DNA of 64,000 nt from assembly GCA_900088475.1 (NCBI GenBank), contig FLMG01003379.1, positions 1-64,000 on the forward strand, read 5' to 3'. Below are positions 54,717 to 64,000 of the stretch, piece after piece; the first letter of the stretch is position 1, and each line of letters opens with the position of its first letter. The translations under genes and the position numbers were made by a program. The notes below the pieces were generated by a model. It was not told the DNA's origin, made no database searches, and saw only the letters and a program-made list of their open reading frames with translations. This DNA is from Hyphochytrium catenoides. Lineage: Eukaryota > Sar > Hyphochytriomycetes > Hyphochytriales > Hyphochytriaceae.

Positions 54717-57700
54717 ATGGCGTCAGAGGACGATTTTGAGGCCAAATTTCCATGCACAAAGTCGACATGGAAGGGAAAGTATGGACGTAGTGCTGTGCAG
54801 CGTCTCTCTGCCCTTTCTAACGCTCCCCCTAATCATCACGTAGGTACTTTCGGCTCTTCGCGATGAGTCGAAACGCTTTTGCCACAATCAAGCCCGAGGA
54901 CTTCAATATTACCCATGACTGGAAGTGGTCCCAGCTTCTAGATGTGCAAATTGAACCCCGAGATCCTGAGGTAAGACAAGACGAAGGTCTCTACAATCGC
55001 CTCTCACCTCAGGCTCACCGTCTTCCTGGCTGCATAGGAGTTTACCTTAACCATCTATGACGCATCCAAGGTCACAAAGGAGAAGTTCAGGTCCAAGTAT
55101 AGATCCTATCTTCTGCCTGAGCTCTTCCGTCTTCGCCGTCTGAGTGGCCCAACTCAAGGTGCCTTGCCGCCAAACATCCATCCAGCCGTAGTCCCACCCA
55201 CACTCAACTTCGAGTGCTCCAAGAAAAATCGAGCAGGCCAGTTGACCCACCTGACCTTGCAGGTACCTAGAGACAAGCGCACCGAACATGTTATGCTCTA
55301 CTTTCAAACAGGGCTTCAGATCTCATTCCTTCTCCCTCTCTGTGATGCTGTCCTACATAACCGTAACATCGTGTAGGTTTCTTTGGAGGCGGTATATGTT
55401 ATACGGGAAGGCGCAACTCCCAAGCCCTTGCACTACAATTTCATACAGCGCATCAGATTGCTGAATGACAAGCAGGATGGCATTGTCCTTGACTATTGTG
55501 GCCGCGCCCGGCTCATCTATTCTCCACAGCGCCAGGAGCTGGTGGCGGCGGTAAAAACGTACGCTCAGAGCTCAGGTATCGAGGTCAACTTTGGAGGCGA
55601 GATCAGTGAAGCAGCTATCGATGAGGAAATCTACCTTTATCACTCACTTATCTCATATGAACATACATACGGTATGCCACCCCAGTCAATCACACTTCTA
55701 TTTCCGAATCTGGCAATGTCCTTTCGCGTCTGCTTTCCCATCCTATGTGACGCATGGTCAAGGGGAAGCCAGTTGCCTCTATACATCTACTGTTCCCACT
55801 GTTTCAGCCTTCTAGGCACATTGTCTTAGGGTTCTGCTACTTTCACTAATGGCTGAGATCGGACCCATCCCGCCGCTTGCTGTCGTCTCTCTTTATTTTC
55901 GCCTTGGTGAAATAACCCTCTTCTTCCTGTGCAGCTACGTTCTTGGTGAATAAAAGGACGGAACGCCATCAGGAAGGTGTAGCTCGCAATCTACTGTTCA
56001 CGTCCAGCCACCTCCTAGAGCGGGAAACCACCGCAAGAGAGGACGACTTATCCATTCTAACCGCGAGGCCGTACAAAGCGATATATCTTATCGTACGACA
56101 CCCAAACGACCCGAACAGGGTGGATATAGAATATATGGATGGCTCTCTTTCTACCTTCATATCTCCTGACTGCAGTCAAATTGTCACGCTTTTACTTGGT
56201 ACGCACTCCTTCGAAGTAGCTCGGCTCTAGCTTATGGTTGTTGTTGTATACGAAGGACGGGGTCGGCTGTTCAGAATAAGTGATAGAGGCAAGGAGTATA
56301 TCGGTATCGCACATTGGTGGGACTATGGAGCCAACTCTCTATAACCTGTTGCTATCATGTGATGCACAAAGTAGCTACGATCGCTCATTTTCCCTTCCTA
56401 CTCTTTCATAGACCTTTGCCAGCTGCTGGGCCTGCGCGACGTTGCGGTGACCTATGATGGAGAGGTAGCTGGAGATCGGGTTCTGCCCCGAGGAGTGCCT
56501 GAGGACCACGCGGAGGCGATGCAGAGTGGGGCGGACACAAGCATTGGCGCATTTTACTTGCGCCGCATTGTATCAGCATCCAAATGGGCAGGAGGAGGTG
56601 CAGGGGCTGGGGCAAGCAGAGGCGTGCTACAGATGATTGATGAGTTCAACGCCAACGTTCCCGCGAGTGGGATTCCTGTGCCTATTACGAGGCGAGAACT
56701 CTTGCTTTGCTCATATCTTCAGTTGCCTATGTCGCTTCAGCAGAGTTGCTGCTTTTTATGGCCCTTTCTGTCCTCCGGCAGTTGTGCCAAATTCTTCTTT
56801 TACCTTTTACTTCATGCCAGCCCCGACTGTCCCAGAGTTTTAGCTTTCTCTCGCCAAGGATCTCTACCCCCTTTTACCCATCTTGATAGGGACCGCCGGA
56901 CTAAGTAGTCTCCCTCGCTAACGCTACGTTGTCTCCTCTGCCTAGCAGACAACTTCTGAGTGACGCCATCAAACCTCTAGTCGGAAACCTTCATCGCATG
57001 TGCCAGACCGACAACCCGCCCCCTAAGGCGACGATCACACTTCTGCAATGCCTCTACCGCCTCTCGGAAACGCCGGGAGGAGGGAAGGAGATGCTCTCCC
57101 CTCCATTGTATAGGTTGATGGTTGAGTCGTTCTGTCGAATCTTTCGCAGTGTCAAGCAAGACGAGCTAGTTACGCACTGGACTTGCCAGTTATTCCGGAG
57201 TTTGTTAAACACTTCAGAAGAAGCGGGAGGGCCTGACATGGCCACGAAGAGAGCAGTGCTACAGGTAAGGCAGTCCTCAAGCTACTTTGTCATCGTTTCA
57301 GATCTTCGTCGTCTTTGATCCCACAGCCGCATTTTACCATCTCCTTTGCGTACACTACTTCTCTGTTTAAGTCATTTATTATCGGACAGGATGGTTCTAT
57401 CGCGGCTTCCCTTGCCAAAACAATGACTGACAATGGAGAGGATGGAAGAAAGTTCCTAGAAAAGCCTTCTCTCTTGATCAGTGGGCTGCTGCACACTGTC
57501 GAGATCCCTCTATGCCTCAACCGCTTCAATGTAGGAGGTGGTCCAGATAGAGACATCCAGCGAATGTTCCTTACTATTCCTGGTGCAATATACTCGTCAC
57601 TGCTCTCTCTCGTCCTTAATGCCGTGTGTCCTTCTATCATCGAGTCGTCCACAATGCTTCTCAAGACTTTCGTTGAAGAAGGGGATATAGAAGCAGTGAA

Positions 57701-60700
57701 CTCCATTAGAGACTCAGCCCTATCCGAGGCTGTGGTGCTGAAGCAGTTGTACAGAGCTATCTTTGATGAAACTCACGACGGAAGGTTAGAAGCCGCTAGA
57801 TCTTCGTGGCTTTATGGCCATTGTTGCATTCGACTCTTCTCCTCGGACTTAACTCTTGTTGTGTTTGGAGTCCCAATAGCCAATTCAGGCCCATATGATC
57901 GTGAGGTTTAAGGGTTTGTCTGCATCCTGATATGACTAGTAGTCACTTAGTGGTTGCTTCCTCTACTCTTTAATTTGTTGCAGATTTGTCAACCGCTTCC
58001 TGTGCTCGCTTTGGATGTCACACCACCCACCATCCAAAGCGCTTCTTCGAAGGATTTTCCCAAGTGGCCTCCTTGACGCGCTTTCTAGCCCTCCTCTCTC
58101 TCTTGAAGAGATGGCAGCCATGGACACTGAAGAGACCAATGGCATGGGGCCTCAACATCAGCACTTGGGCGCCGGAGGTTTGTTGTCATAAATGCTAGCC
58201 GTCGGGGCCCTTGCCTTTTCCCTAGGTCCAATGCAGCTTGAGTCTCTCGTCTCAAATCTTGCTTGTCTGCTCATCAACTGAACTTATTTCTAGTAGCAAA
58301 ATGAGTTGCGTCAATTTCTCCACATGGGTTAGCCCCTGCTACCGTAAGATGTCCCTATTAGGACTCATTGTTGGGGCTCATCTTGGTTTAGGCGAGGACA
58401 ACTATAACGTTGGGAACGGTAGGAGCCATGGACAAAGCTTGCTACCTCAGCCCTCTACGGACAGCAGAGCTTCTTTCCGCCGTTCCTCGGTAGCATCTTT
58501 GCTCAAAATGCGGCTAGAGTCGTCGCACTCTATAAGAAGCATCAGTTCCATCAATCTGGTTGGTGGGTCCAGTATTGATTCTGCGCGGACAACAGGTAAG
58601 ACCTCGGTTAGTGAGAGTGGTTGAAGTATCAGTAGAGGATTCGTTTGAAGACGATACTATTCCGGCCTCCAAAGTTCAAGCTAAAGAGGCCGAATGGCCT
58701 TTCTTTTAGTGGTCGGCACTCTTGAAGAGGGTTCACATAGCAAGAAGGGGAGGGTGCTTAGCCATGGTCATTTTCTTTCAACTCGACTAACTCCAATGTC
58801 CGTCCGAATGCAGCGTCTTCTTCCAGTTCCGGACGACCGGCAGTCGGTACTGATAAGCAGAATGACCATCAAGCCTTCGTCTCAGCGGTTCACACCTCCA
58901 ACTCATCGTCACGGCATGAAAACTTTTTTAAATTTTTCCACATGATTGAGAAGGTTACACATTGAAATCCCTCCTGAAATACTCCCCATGTTTGATAGGC
59001 ATCTCGAAACCTCTGTCCCGTCTGGACTGTCATGGACTACAATATGAAGAAGACCTCCATCGACTTCTGTGCCGACTTTGTCTTGGCTTTCATATGTGTT
59101 GGCTTACACCTGTACGTCTACTACCCAACACGCTCCTATCCCGATTCACAGGACCACCACGAGCCCACTCTAGTATGGAATAGCAAGACACGGGCCAACC
59201 TGCTGCACGCATTTGAATCGGAGCTCTTCGAAGTAGAAAAGGCCCAGAGGGAGGTAGAGGGAGGAATCGCCTGGAACCATGAAGAATTCAGAGTGGAGTA
59301 TCGATGCCTTGACGAGTATATCAAGGTAAATACGTCTTCTTTACGGCAATTTGCCGTGACAACCGCTCCCTAAAAAAATTTCCCGTCCAAGTGGATCCGT
59401 GATCTCTTGTGTAGTCTCCTTCCATTTCTAAGGTTGCCTCGTGCTTCTCACTGCAGGTCGGAAATATTTATCCTGAAGTACTTCTGCTGCTATTGGAAGG
59501 AGAGCGGGAGACAGCCAGGGACAAAATCTTGCAGATTGTGCGGGATCCGGGAGGCTTTATGCTCCAGCTATATCAGCACTTCCTTGAAGGTAAACTATCA
59601 AGCAGCAGCCCTACTTGAAATTAGCTGAGACATCGGAGTGTCTCGCACATTTCTTGACTATTTTCCTTGTTTGCCCTCAAGGAGTTATATATTTTCTGGT
59701 GTCCCACCAGTAGTATTCCTGAGCGTGCTTGGATGATGTAGCATACGACTTTAGAGCCCTCCTCTCTCCTTCGCTCCCCGAGCTCATTACTCTTGCCTTT
59801 AACAGGCTATGCGAAAGCGGAAGTCGATGGTGTCATCTCGACAACCGTTCTTTGCCTTCGATGTTTAAAAGAAGTGTACACTCTTTGTCATGAAAGGGTT
59901 GGGGTGTTCCCAGCAACACCAAAGCTTGTTAGGGTCCTTAAAGAGACCTGGCAGGTTCCAATTTTTCGGACGGTGCTAGATCTGATCTGCGTTCTAGTTG
60001 CCAAGAACAGAGAGAATGCTGAGAGCTTACTTTCAAGGTAAAGACGCAGTGCTGAAGAGTGGAAGACAGAGGTCCAAGTATAGTGGAGCAGAAGCAATCT
60101 TGCTCCTCCTTTTCCTTCGCTTGCTGCATTAAGGTTCATTTTTTCCTCAGGTCGACTCTTGAGTTCCTGGTCTCTCTCCTAAACAACGTCCACGCTGCGA
60201 AAATTGAGGACGCGTGCTTCGGTATAGGTCCTGACCAACGGTAAGGAATGACTAGAGCTCCTAAGTGACGGTCAGGAGTGCGATTGGAAGACAGTTTTGG
60301 AGCAGGGTAGTGCAGACGACGGCGGTTATTGACTCCAATGATGAGTCAGGACGGAATGAAGTAAGGGCGACGGATCTTCAAGCCTAACTAACCCTTGTAT
60401 AGGTTTAAGGCGGCTTCCCTTACCCCTCGTTTGGCCGACCATTTAGGGGAATGGTTCTACAAGCTGCCGTTGGCAGACGGCACGTACAACGGCGATACCG
60501 GTAGGTACTCGGCCACTTGCTGTCCTACTCCTCTGGAGGCATGGGCCTGCTATGAGGATAGCCTATATTCTTTTTGTTGTTTCGAAAGTTCCTCAGGGCA
60601 GCTCTAATAGACTTTGTTCCTCCACACAGCTGAGGGGCCTGTCACAGTTGAGGAGCTCAAACAGCTACTAGAACAAGGAGTCATTGGCACGTCGAGTCCC

Positions 60701-63700
60701 GTTCGACCTGCTTCTACCTCTTCATCTTCATCTTCAGTCTCTCCAATGGCATCGTGGCTTCCACTTCGTGAATGTCCGCACCTGCGATGGCGTCTTCTTC
60801 TCATGAACGGAGAGCTAGACCACATCCGAGTAGGCCATTCATGTTTGGCCATTCTGCGCACGTTACTAGGACTGCATGGGAGCCTGCTGCGCAATGGTCG
60901 ACCAGTGCGACCTCTCCCCTTGGCCCAACGAACCTTGTCTAGACCGGACTTGTTGAAGTCAATAGCCAGGGTGAGCCTCGCAATGTTCCACGGCTAACCT
61001 GTCACAGTCGGCTATCCCATTCTGCTTCTCTGTGGTTGCCTATTGATATAATTTTCGATCGTGTGATGAAACATCCTAATGTGGGCCTCCATCTGACTGT
61101 AGAGATTGGGCAATACCTCATATCTCCCTACCCGTGTACCTGCATATTCTCAAGCGCTCTGATCTACGTTGTCCCACCCTCCTTTCTGCCCGTTACCGAT
61201 TGACTCCCTGCGGTTGTTTGGTTTTAGGCTTTACTTTGCATTGACGATGAAGTAGTGGAGCAGACAGCAGAGCTTCTAGTCAGCCTTTTAGATGAGAACG
61301 AGAGCGCGATATACCGTTTCTACGAGACTGGCGCTCTTTATTTCCTGCTACTCTACACCGGAAAGAACTTCTTACCACTAGCTCGTCTGCTGGAGAAGAC
61401 TCATCTCAAGCAAAAGAGCCTGGGCAATGTAATTGCCTATGATACAGACAACGGAGCCGTAGATCTGGGGAGCTTAGCCCATAACGGTAAAAGTCAGAAG
61501 GCGTGCCTTTGTACTAGTATGCTAAGTCGTTTGCTTCCTACGGGTATAGATGGTCTTCCTAGTGAAGCGAAGCAAATATGGAGGCAGAGCGCTTTGTCGA
61601 AAATGTTGCCTGAAGCCTTGGTGATTGGTAAGCTACACGATATCGAAGTTGCGCTTCCCGGGCAGGAACCCTTTGCACCAGATCACTTCTCAGCTTTGGT
61701 TCCTCTTTGTCTTCACAACTTTGGCTTCACATACGCTACTCCTTCAACCTTGACGTGTGTTCCTTGCGGTCATACTTCTACTGATCGTTATAATCTTACG
61801 CCGCGTAGCACTGATAACCCGAGGACCGGAGCATTTTACTCAGCTCTTTATCTCGGAGGTCAACAGCCCTGAAGTAATATGGCTACGAAGCATGAGAGAG
61901 ACCCTTATCGCCATGCTGATGGAACATTTGGGAGACTTTCCAGCGAGGATCAGACAGAACACGGAGCTACAATACGATTTCGTGCCCATTGCGCCGATTG
62001 TCTACGAGGTATAGTCGTCGTTTGGCCCCTGTTCCCCTCATCTTGTTCTTGGTTGGTCCATATGTCGCGATTAACGCTCTACATCTTGGCTGTATGCTTT
62101 TTAAATCCCCCATGCGCTACGGTCCGCGTTTTATCTTTGGTGCGGCAGGAGTTGCGCGAGGAGTTCTACTGCTGCAACTACTACCTTAAGAACCTCTGCA
62201 ATGATTCGCTATTTCCGGACTGGACTATTGAGGACCCCTTGAAGTTGATGAGATCGCTATACTTGGCTTGGAGGTTTGAGGAGGACAAGGTGGAAGTCGA
62301 GGTAAGCAATAATAACCTCTTTGTTAGCGCCAAACATCTCCGTCGGCCGATGTGGATCCTCTGCGGATGGACGTATTCGTTATCAACCCTGGCCATAACA
62401 TTCTTTAATCGTCTAGTCAACTACTCATCACCTCACGTGCTTTACAGATTAACGTGGATGACGCAATCCAAACTCTGGCGCTGCCGTCGAAGAAAGACCT
62501 CACGCCCGAGGCTGTTCGGACTGCATATCGAAGGCTTGCACGAATGTACTTAATTTACCCTTTGCTTGGCCTTTGTCTTTGGCTAATTAGTTGAAAGTTT
62601 GGATTCCCGTCATCCTCATGCATCTTATCCTGATCCGTTCCCCTTCCCCGTTTGCTGCTCTCTAGACTGCATCTGGTCTTACTCTGTCCTTGCTCCTCCT
62701 CGATCGGCAGCTGCTATTCCATGCCAGAAGTCGAGCAAAAATCTCTCACTTTCCGGCGCATTGATAGCGCCTACCAAGCTCTGGCGCTGGCGAGAAACAA
62801 ACTGAAGACAAGCGGCACGGATCCAGTGCACATATCTCTTATCCTAAAAGCGCAGATATTGGTGTGCAAGAGACATAGCCAGGATCTGAAGATGCTAAGA
62901 TACGACGGCTTTTCTCTTCTAATGCCGCTCATTACAGTTCGGGTATGCAGTAGCTAAGATTATCACCTTGGAAGGGACCAATTAGGGGAGGCGGTATGAG
63001 AACGGCATGGCGAGATCTCTCCCGCCGATAACACCTCGCAAACATTCTTATTATTGTTGACTGGACTCAGCTAGGACCAGTCAGCGGAATTACCCTTATC
63101 AGCAAACAGTGCTTACGAGCCTTGCATTTTGCAGGATGAAGAGAAAGAGACGGGTGTCATACCACCAATGCGCCTCGAACAGTTCTGTCTGGGTGCGGAC
63201 TTGGCGTACAGTATCTGTGTGGCGTCAGTCAGCAATGCTATAGAACTACTCAGAGTGAATGGTATGTCATCAGCTGCATTACTGTGCATCCTTACATCTC
63301 CAGCTTTGTGGGCATTATATAGTATTGTTAAATTGAGGCCCCAACCGTTGCAGGCAATGGGGGAGAAGGGCGAAATCCTCTCTTATATGTATTTAACTAT
63401 CTCTCGTCTCTATCGGATTGCTATTTTGAATTGAACGACCAAATGCAGGTGTTCAGGCCTTGGACGGCTTGTTAAGCTTCTGCTTAAAGCTGATGAAGCC
63501 TGCTTATGACCCACTTTTGAGGGACAGAGGCCCGCCACCCACCCCTCCTTCCCATCCAATCATGAAAGCAGCCATCAATGTAATGCATACAATATCGGGT
63601 CTAGCAGCCTTGCAAGAAGGCCGAAGGACAATGCAATTGGTGAGTCTAACCTCGATTAACACACCCTCTGAGCCCCCCATCGCAAATGCTAGATCAGCAA

Positions 63701-64000
63701 TCCTTTTTTTAGTTCTTAGCATAATTGATACTTAAGTGACTTCGTGCTCGCTCATTCGTTGTCACCCCTATGGTGCAAGCATCGTCTCTGTTCGCTATTT
63801 TTTAAATTCTGAACAGCCCCTTCTCGTTATGTCACCGGCAGGAGACGGACCTAGCTATGGATGTGTGCAACGCTCTTCTTTTTTATCAGAGTGCGGAGCT
63901 TATGCAATATGTATTGGATGCCATTAGTCGCATGGCGCAGAGTGAGGAGCTCCAGGATGCCCTTCTGAGGGCTGGTGTGATGTGGTACCTGGTGTGGCTC
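54717..64000 (+). CDS. DNAJC13: RME-8 / DNAJC13 endosomal J-domain protein, 3' truncated by window
   Basis: RME-8 acts on endosomes with Hsc70, retromer and WASH. Resolved 5' exons: 54717-54778, 54844-54970 and 55038-55262; the next begins at 55379. The splice at WKGK|YFRLF reproduces the RME-8 N-terminus. PH-like repeats follow (FTLTIYDASKVTKEKFRSKY, ATPKPLHYNFIQRIRLLNDK, YKAIYLIVRHPNDPNRVDIEY). Armadillo-like exons then run from 56.4 to 61.9 kb. The GYF-2-like unit spans WFYKLPLADGTYNG and GPVTVEELKQLLEQG (60.4-60.8 kb). The signature YFLLLYTGKNFLPLARLLEKTHLKQ is at 61320, and DWTIEDPLKLMRSLYLAW precedes the J domain (about 62215-62275). J helices read VDDAIQTLALPSKKDLTPEA and RIDSAYQALALARN. 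The gene continues past 64,000. Many internal exon borders are approximate. Confidence 0.92.

Noticed and set aside
1..64000. CRISPR arrays, prokaryotic operons or integrase/attachment sites
   Set aside because: No spaced direct repeats of CRISPR type, no ribosome-binding-site-led operons and no integrase gene are visible.

Overview
This window looks like nuclear DNA of a unicellular, probably flagellated eukaryote (protist or alga). From about 7.6 kb rightward most genes are split by short GT-AG introns (roughly 60 to 400 bases). The gene set is typically eukaryotic: ribonucleotide reductase R2, NME7, an EF-hand lysophospholipid acyltransferase, PRP39, CDC20, Gemin2, a Lon protease, SPT20 and RME-8/DNAJC13. 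NME7 is usually linked to axonemes and centrosomes. I cannot name the lineage from sequence alone.

Region 1 (1 to about 7,580) is different: packed intronless ORFs with a giant-virus (NCLDV) flavour. It holds an L1R/F9-like membrane protein, a two-TM protein, a GT60-type glycosyltransferase with a duplicated 3' fragment, an ankyrin protein, a small unknown protein, an acidic protein and a Tdp1-like phosphodiesterase. At least four of these are broken by frame changes, and one has apparently lost its ATG. I read this as a decaying endogenous viral insertion joined to host DNA at about 7.6 kb.

Region 2 (7.6 to 17.4 kb): R2 with an E2F-like promoter element; NME7 (minus, four exons resolved, 366 aa); an RBR-like zinc protein (minus), a long CT microsatellite and a decayed copy of the RBR-like gene. 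Region 3 (17.9 to 29.4 kb): acyltransferase (minus), PRP39 (minus, 14 exons resolved, 664 aa) and CDC20 (plus); PRP39 and CDC20 diverge from an intergenic region with a perfect E2F-type site. Region 4 (29.4 to 41.3 kb): a multi-spanning membrane protein (plus), a long coiled-coil protein with Sfi1-like repeats (minus), Gemin2 (plus) and an ankyrin/zinc-ribbon/Glu-rich protein (minus). Region 5 (41.7 to 64 kb): a Lon2/LONP2-like protease (plus), SPT20 of SAGA (minus) and a large RME-8 gene (plus) cut off by the window end.

The host genes are unrelated housekeeping functions: dNTP supply and mitosis (R2, CDC20), spliceosome assembly (PRP39, Gemin2), transcription (SPT20), organelle proteostasis (Lon) and endosomal traffic (RME-8). 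No operon logic is expected. Exon limits were worked out by hand from reading frame, family similarity and GT/AG signals; those called resolved keep frame across every junction.
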